64,000 nucleotides of DNA from Sphingomonas sp. A2-49 (GCF_025548555.1 NZ_JAJLPA010000018.1:1-64000); one strand, 5' to 3'; positions 35,626-45,525 are shown, counted from the first letter of the stretch. Program-made: numbers and translations. The notes: generated by a model from the letters alone, not told the origin.

Positions 35626-36401
35626 TCCATCCTCCGTGTTGAAACCCGTGGCGCGCCGTCGCGCAGGCCCGCGCCGATCAGCGCGAAGAAGGCGCGGCTG
35701 GCGGGCGCGGTGGCGGCATCCCATTCGGGATGCCATTGCACGCCGAGCACATCGCCGCCGCAGGGCCGCGCCGACACCGCCTCGATCAGGCCGTCGTCGG
35801 CGGCGATCGCCTCGACCGACAGGCCGCCGCCGAGGCGGTCGATACCCTGCTGGTGCACCGAATTGACCCGCATCCGCCGCGCGCCGGTGGCATCGGCGAG
35901 CCGGCCGCAGGCACTCAGTTCGACATCGTGCCCGTGGTGGAACAGCGCGTCGTAATCGCCCTCCCACGCGCCGCGGTGGTGGCGTTCGGCATGCGCGGCG
36001 GCGCAGAGCGACCCGCCGAACAGCACGTTGATCTCCTGCAACCCGCGGCAGATGCCGAACACCGGCTTGCCCGCCTCGATCATCCGTCCGGCGAGCGCCA
36101 GCGCGACCTCGTCGCGCGGCTCGTCGACGACCTGTCCGCTGGGCAGCGGCGCGCCGCCGTAGCGCCATGGCGCGACGTGCGAGCGCGATCCGGTCAGCAG
36201 CAGCCCGTCGAGGATCGCGGCGAGCGTCGCGACGTCCGCGGTATCGGGCATCGCCGGCACCAGCAGGACGGTAGCGCCCGCGAGCCGGGTGAGCGGTTCG
36301 ACGAAGCGGCTGGCGACGACCTGCACCGGTCGGTCGGCGACCTCGTTGCAGCACAGCACGCCGATCACCGGGCGGCGGGCGGGATCGGCGGCCCGGCCCA
36401 T
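35622..36401 (-). CDS. Gamma-glutamyl-gamma-aminobutyrate hydrolase-like class I amidotransferase
   Basis: 259 residues, peptidase C26 family. The catalytic triad is visible: nucleophile Cys118 ([11 protein letters not shown]), His224 and Glu226 (QWHPEW). Relatives such as PuuD hydrolyse gamma-glutamyl-GABA in putrescine breakdown, and others act on unusual gamma-glutamyl substrates. The context does not support putrescine use: its neighbours are a serine acetyltransferase-like gene (stop and start overlap by one base at 36401) and a small lipoprotein. A role in gamma-glutamyl thiol metabolism is a possible but unproven reading. Confidence 0.83.
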   Translation of the reverse strand: MGRAADPARRPVIGVLCCNEVADRPVQVVASRFVEPLTRLAGATVLLVPAMPDTADVATLAAILDGLLLTGSRSHVAPWRYGGAPLPSGQVVDEPRDEVALALAGRMIEAGKPVFGICRGLQEINVLFGGSLCAAAHAERHHRGAWEGDYDALFHHGHDVELSACGRLADATGARRMRVNSVHQQGIDRLGGGLSVEAIAADDGLIEAVSARPCGGDVLGVQWHPEWDAATAPASRAFFALIGAGLRDGAPRVSTRRME

Positions 36402-37363
36402 CACACGATCGCCGCGACGAGCGTGTCGCGCAGCGCATGGCCGGCGGAGGGGGCGAGCAGCGTCGCCTCGGGCTGCACCACGACGCCGCCGGCGGGCACG
36501 TCGTCGAGCAGCCAGACGTTGCCGCCGATCGTCGCACCCGCGCCGATCGTGACGCGGCCGAGGATCGTCGCCCCGGCGTAGATCACGACGTCGTCGCCGA
36601 CGATCGGATGGCGCGCGAAACGGTCGCGCGGACCGCGGTGCGCGGCGCCCAGCGGACTGCGCGCGCCGAGCGTGACGTGCTGGTACAGCCGCACGCCGCT
36701 GCCGACGATCGCCGTCTCGCCGATGACGACGCCGGTGCCGTGATCGATGAAGAAGCGTTCGCCGATCGCGGCGCCGGGATGGATGTCGATCCCGGTGCGT
36801 TCGTTGGCGAGTTCGGAGATCATCCGGGCGACGATCGGCGCGCCGAGCGCATGCAGTTCGTGCGCGATACGGTGGTGCAGACTGGCGATCGCGCCGGGAT
36901 AGCAAACGAGGATCTCGTCGGTGCTGCCCGCCGCGGGATCGCCCAGGAACGCCGCCTCGACATCGCTGTCGACCAGCCGGCGGATGTCCCCCAGCGTACC
37001 CGCGAACAGCCGGACGATCGTCGCGGGCTGGTCCGCGTCGAACCGGGCGCGCGCCTCGGCCTGCCAATAGCCGATTTCCTGCCCGATCTCGCGTTCGAGT
37101 TCGGTGAAGGCGGCGGCGAGCCGGGCGGCGACGAAGCGGTCCTCGTCCGCCGCGGTGATCCGCCGGAGCCCGAGCCGGCGGGGGTAGAGCGCCTCGGACA
37201 GCAATTGCACGATCCGTTCGACCGCGCCGCGCGAGGGGAAGGCTTCGGCGGCGCGCGCCGCCGACGGCTGGCGGTCGCGCCACGCGATCCGGGCGGCGCG
37301 CAACCTATCGACGGCCTCGCCCAGATCGGTGCCGGCGGCCGCGATCGGCGGGGGCGACGCCAT
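36401..37363 (-). CDS. Serine O-acetyltransferase-like protein
   Basis: 320 residues. The N-terminal helical part (about 1-190) is followed by a left-handed beta-helix with hexapeptide repeats: GIDIHPGAAIGERFFIDHGTG, VVIGETAIVGSGVRLYQHV and VIYAGATILGRVTIG. These match serine acetyltransferases of the EpsC/SAT type, which make O-acetylserine for cysteine synthesis. His in IDHGTG and Asp in GIDIHP are the expected catalytic pair. The protein is longer than CysE (about 270). The next gene starts at its stop codon. An inverted repeat lies upstream at 37444-37462. Confidence 0.85.
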   Translation of the reverse strand: MASPPPIAAAGTDLGEAVDRLRAARIAWRDRQPSAARAAEAFPSRGAVERIVQLLSEALYPRRLGLRRITAADEDRFVAARLAAAFTELEREIGQEIGYWQAEARARFDADQPATIVRLFAGTLGDIRRLVDSDVEAAFLGDPAAGSTDEILVCYPGAIASLHHRIAHELHALGAPIVARMISELANERTGIDIHPGAAIGERFFIDHGTGVVIGETAIVGSGVRLYQHVTLGARSPLGAAHRGPRDRFARHPIVGDDVVIYAGATILGRVTIGAGATIGGNVWLLDDVPAGGVVVQPEATLLAPSAGHALRDTLVAAIV

Positions 37364-37443
37364 GACGATCAGCCTCGCGTGCTATGCGACAGGGGGGCGG
37401 GTTCGGTGGTCGTCATCACGGATCCTCCAGGCCGCCGAGAATA

Positions 37444-37462
37444 TCCCATCGATCGAGTGGGA
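37444..37462. promoter_or_regulatory. TCCCA-N9-TGGGA operator candidate
   Basis: TCCCA (37444-37448) and TGGGA (37458-37462), with TCGATCGA in the centre and A/T outside (ATA...ATA), lie 81-99 bases upstream of the serine acetyltransferase-like ATG and 81 bases before the divergent dipeptidase. The symmetry and location suggest a transcription-factor site. The regulator is not in the window. Confidence 0.45.
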
Positions 37463-37542
37463 ATAGAAAGAAAAGCTTTGGTGGCCTCAAGCAATGCGGG
37501 CGCAGGCTGGTGGATCGGCCACGAAGCTGCTTCACTGCCGCG

Positions 37543-38769
37543 ATGCTGATCCTCGCCCTCCTCCTCGCCGCGCAGGCCGCGCCCGATGCCGCCGTCGCCG
37601 CCCGCGTCGACCGGTTGCTCGCGCGTACGCCGGTGATCGACGGGCACAACGACCTCGCCTGGGAATTGCGCGACAAGCAGGGTGGCGCGGTGGAGGCGAC
37701 GGACCTGTCGCGCGACACCGCGGCGCTGCCGCATCCGTTGCAGACCGACATCCCGCGGCTGCGGCGCGGTCGGGTCGGCGGGCAATTCTGGTCGGTGTGG
37801 ATCCCCGCCGACACGATCGGCCCGCGCGCGGTCGAGATGACGCTGGAAGAGATCGACATCGTCCGCCGCTTCGTCGCGGCGCACCCGGCCGATCTGGCGC
37901 TGGCGACCACCGCCGCCGACGTGAAGCGGATCGAGAGGGCGGGGCGGATCGCGTCGATGATCGGGGTCGAGGGCGGTCATCAGATCGACGGCCGGCTGTC
38001 GGTGCTGCGCCAGTACAAGGCGCTCGGCGTCGGCTACATGACGCTGACGCATGGGAAGAGCCTGGAATGGGCGGACAGCGCCACCGATGCGCCGCGGGCG
38101 GGCGGCCTGAACCCGTTCGGACGGCAGGTGGTGGCCGAAATGAACCGCATCGGCATGATCGTCGACGTCAGCCACGTCGCGGATACGACGATGCGCGACG
38201 TGCTGGCGGTGTCGACCGCGCCGGTGATCGCGTCGCATTCGGGCGCGCGCGCGGTGACGGTTGCGCCGCGCAACATTCCCGACGACCTGCTCCGCGCGAT
38301 CGGCGCGAAGGGCGGGGTGGTGATGGTGAACTTCTATCCGGCCTTCCTGTCGAACGCCTGGCGCGCGTGGGATGCTGCCCGGACCGCCTATGCGCGGTCG
38401 GCCGGAGTGGCGGCGGACGTCTATGGCGCGCGCGCGCCGGCGCCGCTGGTGGCGTGGGACGCCGCGCATCCCGAGCCGGCGGTCGGGGTGAAGGAGGTCG
38501 CCGACCACGTCGAGCATGTCGCGCGGGTCGCCGGGCATGGCGCGGTCGGGCTGGGCGGCGATTACGACGGCATCAACGGCACCGCGCCGCAGGGGCTGAG
38601 CGGGGTCGACGGCTATCCGCTGCTCTTCGCCGAACTGGTAGGGCGGGGGTGGAGCGACGCCGATCTGGCGCGGCTGGCGGGGGGCAACATCCTGCGGGTG
38701 ATGGAGGCGGTCGAGGCGGTGGCGGCGCGATCGGCCAGGCTGCCGCCGGTGGACGCGATGGCGCGGTGA
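37543..38769 (+). CDS. Membrane dipeptidase (peptidase M19)
   Basis: 408 residues with a short signal-like N-terminus (MLILALLLAAQAAPDAA), so probably periplasmic. The zinc-binding HxD appears as VIDGHNDLAW. Further family blocks are MIGVEGGHQID (bridging Glu), YMTLTHGKSLEWADS, MIVDVSHVAD and VIASHSGARAV. M19 enzymes hydrolyse dipeptides with broad specificity, including some D-residues. It converges with an MFS gene one base from its stop. Confidence 0.93.
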   Translation: MLILALLLAAQAAPDAAVAARVDRLLARTPVIDGHNDLAWELRDKQGGAVEATDLSRDTAALPHPLQTDIPRLRRGRVGGQFWSVWIPADTIGPRAVEMTLEEIDIVRRFVAAHPADLALATTAADVKRIERAGRIASMIGVEGGHQIDGRLSVLRQYKALGVGYMTLTHGKSLEWADSATDAPRAGGLNPFGRQVVAEMNRIGMIVDVSHVADTTMRDVLAVSTAPVIASHSGARAVTVAPRNIPDDLLRAIGAKGGVVMVNFYPAFLSNAWRAWDAARTAYARSAGVAADVYGARAPAPLVAWDAAHPEPAVGVKEVADHVEHVARVAGHGAVGLGGDYDGINGTAPQGLSGVDGYPLLFAELVGRGWSDADLARLAGGNILRVMEAVEAVAARSARLPPVDAMAR

Positions 38770-38770
38770 C

Positions 38771-40039
38771 CTATGGCTCGACCGGGGCGGCGTTCGGCGC
38801 CTCGGGCAGCGGCAGCGGCGCGATCCGGGCGAGCAGCACCGCGAGCGCCAGCGCGATCCCGCCGAGCGCCAGGCAGAACAGCGTCACCCCGCGCCAGCCC
38901 GCATGCGTCCAGGCGATGCCGCCCGCAGACCCCAGGACGCTCGACCCCAGGTAATAGAAGAACAGGTACAAGGCGGCCCCCTGGCCGCGATTGCCGACCG
39001 CGCGCCGCCCGACCCAGGCGCTGGCGATCGAATGCGCGCCGAAGAAACCGATCGTGACGAGCGCGATGCCGCCGACGACCAGCGCGAGCGGCCGTGCCGC
39101 ACTCGCCGCCACCCCGGCGATCAGCAGCACGATCGGCAGCCAGAACACGCGGCGCCGGCCGACCCGCCCCGCGAACGACCCGAACAGCGCCGAACTCGCC
39201 GACCCGAGGATGTAGAGCAGGAACACCAGCCCGACCGCGGCCTGGCTGAGCCCGTAGGGCGGCGCGAGCAGCCGGAAGCCGGCGTAATTGTAGACGGTGA
39301 CGAACACCCCCATCAGCACGAACGCCTCGGCATAGAGCAGCGGCAGCGCCCGGTCGCGGAACAGCGCGGCGGCACCGGCGATCGGACTGCCGCCGCCGCC
39401 CGCGACGAAGCCGCGCGACGGCGGTGCGAGCCGGCGGAACGCCTCCGCCATCGCCACGCCGGCGAGGCCGACGCAGCCCAGCGCCCAGCGCCAGCCGGCG
39501 ACGTCGGCGACGAGGCTGGCGACCAGCCGCCCGCCCATGCCTCCGATCGCGCTGCCGGCGATATACAGGCCCATCGCCGCGCCGACGGAGGCGACATCGA
39601 CCTCTTCGGCGACATAGGCCATCGCCACCGCCGGCACGCCGGCGAGCGCGATGCCGGTGAGCAGGCGCAGCCCGAGCAGCGCGTGCCACCCCGGCACCAG
39701 CGCGGCAGCAAGCGTCAGCATGCCGGCGAGGAACATCGCCCACACCATCAGCGGCCGGCGCCCGACCCGGTCGGACAGGATGCCGGCGAACAGGATGCCC
39801 ACAGCGAGCGGCCCGGTCGCGAGCGACACCGCGAGCGACGCGCCCTCGGCGCTCAGCGCGTAATCGTGCGCGAACAGCGGCAAGAGCGGCTGCACCGAAT
39901 AGAGCAGCGAGAAGGTCGAGAAGCCCGCGAACAGCATTGCCAGCGTCAGCCGGCGATAGGCGGGCGTGCCCCGCCGCAGCGGGCCGTCAGAAGCCGGCAA
40001 GGAAGCTCGCGACGTTGGCGCCGAGCGCGTCGACCGCAT
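38771..40039 (-). CDS. MFS transporter (YnfM-like)
   Basis: 422 residues with 12 predicted membrane segments. The MFS signature between helices 2 and 3 is GILSDRVGRRPLM, with a second-half counterpart FAGRVGRRRVF. Its arrangement is that of the arabinose-efflux/YnfM group, which exports sugars or drugs; the substrate is unknown. The ATG at 40039 lies inside the end of the deacetylase gene (53-base overlap); a TTG nearer the stop of that gene is an alternative. It is the last gene of a four-gene operon that includes NhaA. Confidence 0.82.
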   Translation of the reverse strand: MRSTRSAPTSRASLPASDGPLRRGTPAYRRLTLAMLFAGFSTFSLLYSVQPLLPLFAHDYALSAEGASLAVSLATGPLAVGILFAGILSDRVGRRPLMVWAMFLAGMLTLAAALVPGWHALLGLRLLTGIALAGVPAVAMAYVAEEVDVASVGAAMGLYIAGSAIGGMGGRLVASLVADVAGWRWALGCVGLAGVAMAEAFRRLAPPSRGFVAGGGGSPIAGAAALFRDRALPLLYAEAFVLMGVFVTVYNYAGFRLLAPPYGLSQAAVGLVFLLYILGSASSALFGSFAGRVGRRRVFWLPIVLLIAGVAASAARPLALVVGGIALVTIGFFGAHSIASAWVGRRAVGNRGQGAALYLFFYYLGSSVLGSAGGIAWTHAGWRGVTLFCLALGGIALALAVLLARIAPLPLPEAPNAAPVEP

Positions 40040-40991
40040 AGCCGCCCTCCATCACGATCACCGTCGGCCAGCCGCAGCCGGCGATGTCGCGCGCCAGCAG
40101 GCGGTAGCCGGCGGTGGTGAGCGCGAAGCGCGAGATCGGGTCGCCCTCCCATGTGTCGGCGCCGAAGCTCACCACCAGCAGCCCCGGATCGAACCGCGCG
40201 ATCGCTTCGAGCGCGCTCCCCTGCGCCGCCCGGAACGCGGCGAGGCTGGTGCCGTGGGGCAGCGGCAGGTTGCACGTCGCGCCTTCGCCCGCGTCCGCAC
40301 CGGTCTCGTCGGCATGACCCCAGTAGAAGGGGAAATCGGTGGCGGGATCGGCGTGGATCGAGGCGTAGAAGACGTCGCCGCGATCCCAGAAGATATCCTG
40401 CGTGCCGTTGCCGTGGTGATAGTCGATGTCGAGGATCGCGACGCGGGCGATGCCGGCATCGCGCGCCGCCTGCGCGGCGACCGCGGCATGGTTGAGGTGG
40501 CAATAGCCGCCGCAATAGTCGCGCCCGGCATGATGGCCGGGAGGCCGGCTGAGCGCGAAGGCGGCGCGGTCGCCGCCCAGCACCGCGGCGGTGGCGGCCA
40601 GCGCGGCCTGGCTGCTCCAATAGGCCGCGGACCAGGTGTCGTCGGTGATCGGCGTCACGCTGTCCATCGCGTGCGCGCCGAGCAGCGCGTCGACCCGCGA
40701 CGGCGTCAGCGACCGCCGCCGCACGATCGGAAAGGCGTAGGGGATGGCCTCGCCCGCCCGCCCCGCCGCGCGCCACAGCGCCGGTACCGCCTGCAACGCG
40801 TCGCAATAGGCGGCGTCGTGGACCGCGAGGATCGGCGCCAGCCCCGCGTCCGCAGGCGTTTCGACCGGTCCCAGCGCCGCGAGGATCGTCGCCAGCCGCG
40901 CCGGCACCTCGGCATAGGGCGTCAGGGCGCCGTTGTGAAATTCATGGGCCGGGTGGTGCGCGGCCTGCGCCGGATGCGCGAAGATCCTCAT
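39987..40991 (-). CDS. Histone deacetylase family protein (acetylpolyamine amidohydrolase-like)
   Basis: 334 residues. The metal-dependent deacetylase motifs are present: LSRPPGHHAG (active-site His pair), ILDIDYHHGNGTQDIFW (zinc Asp and His) and SFGADTWEGDP with the second Asp. Bacterial members remove acetyl groups from polyamines, acetoin-type substrates or proteins. Its start overlaps the nhaA stop (ATGA). Being placed between a Na+/H+ antiporter and an efflux-type MFS hints at a role linked to transport or polyamines, but this is speculative. Confidence 0.87.
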   Translation of the reverse strand: MRIFAHPAQAAHHPAHEFHNGALTPYAEVPARLATILAALGPVETPADAGLAPILAVHDAAYCDALQAVPALWRAAGRAGEAIPYAFPIVRRRSLTPSRVDALLGAHAMDSVTPITDDTWSAAYWSSQAALAATAAVLGGDRAAFALSRPPGHHAGRDYCGGYCHLNHAAVAAQAARDAGIARVAILDIDYHHGNGTQDIFWDRGDVFYASIHADPATDFPFYWGHADETGADAGEGATCNLPLPHGTSLAAFRAAQGSALEAIARFDPGLLVVSFGADTWEGDPISRFALTTAGYRLLARDIAGCGWPTVIVMEGGYAVDALGANVASFLAGF

Positions 40992-42196
40992 GCCGGTCGC
41001 CCCCGTCCCGCCGCCAGCAGCACGATCACCCCTGCCAGCGCCGAGGCGATCGATCCGGCGAGCACGCCGATCTTGACCTCGCCGAGCAGCGCCGGGTCGG
41101 CGAAGGCGAGGCCGCCGATGAACAGGCTCATCGTGAAGCCGATTCCGGCGAGCAGCGCCATGCCGTAGAGCTGGCCCCAGCCGATGCCCGCGGGCCGTCG
41201 CGCGATGCCCAGCCGGTCCGCGCCCCAGATCGCCGCGACGATCCCCAGCTGCTTGCCGAGGAACAGCCCGAGCGCGATGCCGAGCACCAGCGGCCGGCCG
41301 AGCGTCTCCGCGCCGACCCCGGCGAGCGACACGCCGGCATTGGCGAAACCGAACAGCGGCACGATCGCAAAGGCGACCCAGGGGTGCAGCGCGTGTTCCA
41401 GCCGGTGCAGCGGCGAGGTCGCGTCGTCGGGTGCGGCGGGGGAGGGGCGGATCGGGATCAGCGCCGCCGCCGCCACCCCGGCGATGGTGGCGTGGATGCC
41501 CGACATCAGCACGAGCAGCCACAACAGCGCGAAGGCGGCGAGATAGGGCCACAGCATCATGACCCCGCGCCGGTTGAGCCCATACATCCCCGCCAGCACC
41601 GCCGCGGCGCCCGCCAGTGCGGCGACGTGGATCGTTTCGGTATAGGCGACGGCGATGATCGCGACCGCCCCCATGTCGTCGACGATCGCGACCGTGGTCA
41701 GCAGCAGCTTCAACGCCGAGGGCACCCGGCTGCCGAGCAGCGCCATCACCCCGATCGCGAAGGCGATGTCGGTCGCCGCGGGGATCGCCCAGCCGGGCCG
41801 GAGCGCGGGGACGCCGCCCGCCACGGCGAGGAAGGCCAGCGCCGGCACCGCCATGCCCGCGGCGGCGGCGATGAACGGCAGCCGCCGCCGCTCGACGCTG
41901 GCGAGCCGGCCGTCGACGAACTCGCGCTTGATCTCCAGCCCGACGAGCAGGAAAAACAGCGCCATCAGCCCGTCGTTGATCCACAGGTGGACGCTCATCG
42001 GCCCCAGTTCGGGGGACAGCATCGGCCCGGTGGTCCGGTGCAGCAGCGCCTCGTACCCGTGCGCGGTGGCGGGCAGGTTGGCGACGATCATCGCCAGCAC
42101 GGCGGCGGCGATCAGGACGACGCCGCCCGCAGCCTCGCTGTGCAGGAAATCGCGCAGCGCGCTGTGGCTGCCGCGTCGGGGCGTGCGGGACGTCAT
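40988..42196 (-). CDS. nhaA: Na+/H+ antiporter NhaA
   Basis: 402 residues, standard length, about 12 membrane segments. The ion-binding acidic residues are visible in AATDIAFAIG (Asp of helix IV) and TVAIVDDMGAVAI (the Asp pair of helix V). LLAGIGFTMSLFIGGLAF is the conserved C-terminal helix. It exchanges Na+ or Li+ for protons across the inner membrane for pH and sodium homeostasis. ATG at 42196 overlaps the stop of the upstream MFS gene (ATGA), and its own stop overlaps the deacetylase start. Confidence 0.94.
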   Translation of the reverse strand: MTSRTPRRGSHSALRDFLHSEAAGGVVLIAAAVLAMIVANLPATAHGYEALLHRTTGPMLSPELGPMSVHLWINDGLMALFFLLVGLEIKREFVDGRLASVERRRLPFIAAAAGMAVPALAFLAVAGGVPALRPGWAIPAATDIAFAIGVMALLGSRVPSALKLLLTTVAIVDDMGAVAIIAVAYTETIHVAALAGAAAVLAGMYGLNRRGVMMLWPYLAAFALLWLLVLMSGIHATIAGVAAAALIPIRPSPAAPDDATSPLHRLEHALHPWVAFAIVPLFGFANAGVSLAGVGAETLGRPLVLGIALGLFLGKQLGIVAAIWGADRLGIARRPAGIGWGQLYGMALLAGIGFTMSLFIGGLAFADPALLGEVKIGVLAGSIASALAGVIVLLAAGRGRPA

Positions 42197-43407
42197 CCGT
42201 TCCCGCGTAACGGCTCCGCCGCGGCGGGCAAGCCGATACCGCCACGCGCCGCGGCAAAGGCGATGGCCCAGATCGCCAGTCCGCCGAGCGCGAGGCCGCA
42301 GCCGACGATTCCGGTCGACGTCCAGCCGAACCCGGCCGCGATCGCGAGGCCGCCCAGCCACGGCCCGATCGCGTTGGCGGTGTTGAACGCCGAATGGTTG
42401 AGCGCGGCGGCCAGCGCCTGCGCCTCGCCCGCCACGTCCATCAGCCGCGTCTGCAACACCGTGCCGAGCGCGCCGCCGAGGCCGATCGCGAACACGTCGA
42501 GCGTCATCGTCCAGGGGTTGCCGGCGGCGAGCGGATAGAGCGCCAGCGCCGCCGCCGACCACACCAGCAGCGCGCCCGCGGTCGGCATCAGCGCGCGGTC
42601 GGCGAAGCGCGGCACGACGAGGTTGCCGATCGTCATGCCGGTGCCGAACACGGCGAGCACGACCGGCACCGTCCCTGCCGATACGCCGGTCACCTCGGTC
42701 AGCGTCGCGGCGAGATAGGTATAGACCGCGAACATGCCGCCAAAGCCGATCGCGCCGGTGCCGAGCGTCAGCCAGACCTGCGGCCTCGTCAGCGCGGTCA
42801 GCTCGCGCAGCGGGCTGGCGGCGGTGTCGGGGGCGTCCGCGGGCGCGAGCCATGCGACCAGCGCTGCGGTGGTGAGCGCCAGCACCGCGACGAGCGCGAA
42901 GACCCAGCGCCAGCTCGCGACCTGGCCGAGCAGCGTCGCGAACGGCACGCCGACGATCGTCGCGACGGTCAGCCCCAGCATCACCCGCCCGACCGCCTGC
43001 GTCCGCCGGTCGTCGGGCACCAGCGACGCGGCGACGAGCGAGGCGATCCCGAAATAGGCCCCGTGCGGCAGGCCGGCGAGGAAACGGAACGCCAGCATCC
43101 AGCCATAGCCCGGTGCGAGCGCGGACAGCGTGTTGCCGATCGCGAACAGCGCCATCAGTCCGACGAGCAGCACCCGTCGCGACAGCCGCGCGGACAGGAT
43201 GGCGATCGTCGGCGCGCCGACGACGACACCCAGCGCATAGGCGCTGATGACATGCCCGACCGTCGGCGCGTCGATCCCCAGCCCGCGGGCGAGGTCGGGC
43301 TCCAGGCTCATCGCCGCGAATTCGGTGGTGCCGATCGCGAACCCGCCCATCGCGAGCGCAAGGTGGACGAGGCCCGGATGCGCCGCGGCGGTCTGTCGTA
43401 ACGTCAT
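42193..43407 (-). CDS. MFS transporter (AraJ/YdhP-like efflux type)
   Basis: 404 residues, 12 membrane segments. The opening (VHLALAMGGFAIGTTEFAAM) is characteristic of the AraJ/YdhP/SotB group (cmlA/bcr-type sugar and drug efflux), with GLPHGAYFGIASLVAASLV in helix 4. Substrate unknown. A perfect TTGCTGCA-A-TGCAGCAA palindrome lies 21-37 bases upstream of the ATG (43407). The stop overlaps the nhaA start, making it the first gene of an MFS-nhaA-deacetylase-MFS operon. Confidence 0.87.
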   Translation of the reverse strand: MTLRQTAAAHPGLVHLALAMGGFAIGTTEFAAMSLEPDLARGLGIDAPTVGHVISAYALGVVVGAPTIAILSARLSRRVLLVGLMALFAIGNTLSALAPGYGWMLAFRFLAGLPHGAYFGIASLVAASLVPDDRRTQAVGRVMLGLTVATIVGVPFATLLGQVASWRWVFALVAVLALTTAALVAWLAPADAPDTAASPLRELTALTRPQVWLTLGTGAIGFGGMFAVYTYLAATLTEVTGVSAGTVPVVLAVFGTGMTIGNLVVPRFADRALMPTAGALLVWSAAALALYPLAAGNPWTMTLDVFAIGLGGALGTVLQTRLMDVAGEAQALAAALNHSAFNTANAIGPWLGGLAIAAGFGWTSTGIVGCGLALGGLAIWAIAFAAARGGIGLPAAAEPLRGNG

Positions 43408-43427
43408 GAGATCTGCCCTAACCGGCT

Positions 43428-43444
43428 TTGCTGCAATGCAGCAA
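43428..43444. promoter_or_regulatory. TTGCTGCA-A-TGCAGCAA operator candidate
   Basis: A 17-bp perfect palindrome with a one-base centre, directly before the operon that starts at 43407 on the minus strand. Such TTGC-N9-GCAA sites suit dimeric regulators such as LysR- or MarR-type proteins. No regulator gene is adjacent. Confidence 0.6.
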
Positions 43445-43529
43445 GGGTAACGGTCGAGCACCGGAACGGGTTCATGGACGCGGCGTCTGGGTCGCGACGC
43501 GCGCGGTGGCATCGGGCGTCGGCGCGCCG

Positions 43530-44288
43530 TCAGCCGTAGGCACGCCAGAAGAACACCGCGGTCGTCACCACCGTCACCAGCAGCGTCCAGCCGCGGATCG
43601 CCGCCGGGGGCAGGCGTCGCCCGACCAGCGCCCCCAGATAGCCGCCGGCGATCGATCCGGCCATCATCGGCACGCAGAGCGCCCAGGCGATCATGCCGCT
43701 CGCGACGAACACGATCGTCGCCGCGGTGTTGGCGACCGCGAGCATCAGCGTGCGCGGCGCGGCGAGCTTCGCCGGGCTCGCGCCGGTCAGCAGCCCCCAC
43801 ATCGCGGTCAGCATCATGCCGACGCCGCCGCCGAAATAGCCGCCGTAGATGCCGAGCAGCGCCTGTCCCGCCGCAAGGCTGCGCGGTCCGGCGACGAAAC
43901 GGGTGCTCAGCCAGTCCGATGCGTGCCGGCCGAGCGCGATCGCGATCGTCGCGGCGAGCAGCAGCCAGGGCACGATGACGTCGAACGCCGTCGCCGGCGT
44001 CCAGGCGAGCAGCAGGCTGCCCGCGAGCCCGCCGGTGAAGGTGATCGCCGCGAGCGGTCGCACCCCCACCCCGCCGATCGGCGCGAGGCCCCGGCGATAG
44101 GCCCAGGCGCTCGCCACCGCGCCGGGCTGGACCGCGACGTTGCTGGTGGCGTTGGCGACGGTGGAGGGCAGGCCGAGCGCGATCAGCGTCGGCATCGTCG
44201 CGAACGATCCGCCGCCCGCGAGCGCATTCATCGCGCCGCCCAGCACCCCCGCCCCCGCCGCCAGCGCGAGGCCGGCGGCATCAGCCAA
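43530..44288 (-). CDS. Sulfite exporter TauE/SafE (TSUP) family permease
   Basis: 252 residues with about 8 membrane segments. The family signature [25 protein letters not shown] near the N-terminus and [19 protein letters not shown] in the second half are typical of TSUP permeases, which carry sulfite, sulfonates or related anions. The start is TTG at 44288, overlapping the rlmN stop; an internal ATG at Met20 would cut the first helix. It follows rlmN on the same strand with no gap. Confidence 0.85.
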   Translation of the reverse strand: MADAAGLALAAGAGVLGGAMNALAGGGSFATMPTLIALGLPSTVANATSNVAVQPGAVASAWAYRRGLAPIGGVGVRPLAAITFTGGLAGSLLLAWTPATAFDVIVPWLLLAATIAIALGRHASDWLSTRFVAGPRSLAAGQALLGIYGGYFGGGVGMMLTAMWGLLTGASPAKLAAPRTLMLAVANTAATIVFVASGMIAWALCVPMMAGSIAGGYLGALVGRRLPPAAIRGWTLLVTVVTTAVFFWRAYG

Positions 44289-45525
44289 GCGCGGCCATCT
44301 TCTCGTCGGCTTCGCGATCCATCTGCGCGCGGCTCTTTTTCTCGGCGGCGGTCTTGAGCTGGCCGCAGGCGGCGTCGATGTCGCGACCGCGCGGGGTGCG
44401 GACGGGGGCGGAGATGCCGCCCTCGAAGACGATGTCGCTGAACCGGCGCACGCGTTCGGGCGTCGAGGTGTCGTAGGGCGCGCCCGGCCACGGGTTGAAC
44501 GGGATCAGGTTGACCTTGGCGGGCAGCTTGTACTTGCGCAGCAGGCGGACGAGCTCGTGCGCCTCGGCGTCGGAATCGTTCTTGTCCTTCAGCATGACGT
44601 ATTCGAACGTGATGCGGCGGGCGTTGTTGGCACCGGGATAGTCGGCGCAGGCCTGCAACAGCTCCTCGATGCCGTATTTCTTGTTGAGCGGCACGATCTC
44701 GTCGCGCACCTCCTTGGTCACCGCGTGGAGCGACACCGCGAGGTTGACCCCGATCTCCTCGCCCGCGCGCGCCATCATCGGCACGACGCCGCTGGTGGAC
44801 AGGGTGATGCGCCGCTTCGACAGCGCGAGGCCGTCGCCGTCCATGACGAGGCGCAGCGCGTCGCGCACCGCGTCGAAATTGTACAGCGGCTCGCCCATGC
44901 CCATCATCACGATATTGGTGAGCATGCGCCCTTCGGGCTGGCTCGGCCATTCGCCCAGCGCGTCGCGCGCGAGCATCACCTGCCCGACGATCTCGCCCGC
45001 GGTCAGGTTGCGGACGAGCCGCATCGTGCCGGTGTGGCAGAAACGGCAGTTGAGCGTGCAGCCGACCTGGCTCGACACGCACAATGTGCCGCGATCCGCG
45101 TCGGGAATGAACACCGCCTCGTAATCCTGCCCGTCGGGCGAGCGCAGCAGCCATTTGCGCGTGCCGTCGGTCGACACCTGCGCCTCGATCACCTCGGGCC
45201 GGCCGATGACGAAGCGCTGCTCCAGCCACGGATGCATCGTCTTCGAGATGTCGCTCATCGCCGAAAATTCGGTCGCGCCGCGATTGTAGAGCCAGTGCCA
45301 GATCTGCTTGGCGCGCAGCTTGGCCTGGCGCAGCTCCATCCCCGCGTCGAGCAGGGTCTGGCGCAATGCGTCCTTGCCGAGGCCGATCAGGTCGATGCGA
45401 CCATCCTCGCGGAACGTCTGCGGGCGCGGAACGGGGACAGGATCGATGTGGCCCGGAATGGGCATGGGTGGGGCAACGCTGTCGAGCATCGCCGGGATAT
45501 AGACGAAAACGGCCGTGGTTTCCAT
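44281..45525 (-). CDS. rlmN: 23S rRNA (adenine-2503-C2)-methyltransferase
   Basis: 414 residues. Radical-SAM cysteines are Cys156, Cys160 and Cys163 (GCTLNCRFC). Other key blocks are [29 protein letters not shown] and [10 protein letters not shown], with a conserved Cys near the C-terminus (DIDAACGQL). It methylates C2 of A2503 in 23S rRNA and of A37 in some tRNAs. The N-terminus is longer than in E. coli by about 20 residues; an internal ATG at Met13 is a possible alternative start. Confidence 0.95.
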   Translation of the reverse strand: METTAVFVYIPAMLDSVAPPMPIPGHIDPVPVPRPQTFREDGRIDLIGLGKDALRQTLLDAGMELRQAKLRAKQIWHWLYNRGATEFSAMSDISKTMHPWLEQRFVIGRPEVIEAQVSTDGTRKWLLRSPDGQDYEAVFIPDADRGTLCVSSQVGCTLNCRFCHTGTMRLVRNLTAGEIVGQVMLARDALGEWPSQPEGRMLTNIVMMGMGEPLYNFDAVRDALRLVMDGDGLALSKRRITLSTSGVVPMMARAGEEIGVNLAVSLHAVTKEVRDEIVPLNKKYGIEELLQACADYPGANNARRITFEYVMLKDKNDSDAEAHELVRLLRKYKLPAKVNLIPFNPWPGAPYDTSTPERVRRFSDIVFEGGISAPVRTPRGRDIDAACGQLKTAAEKKSRAQMDREADEKMAALG

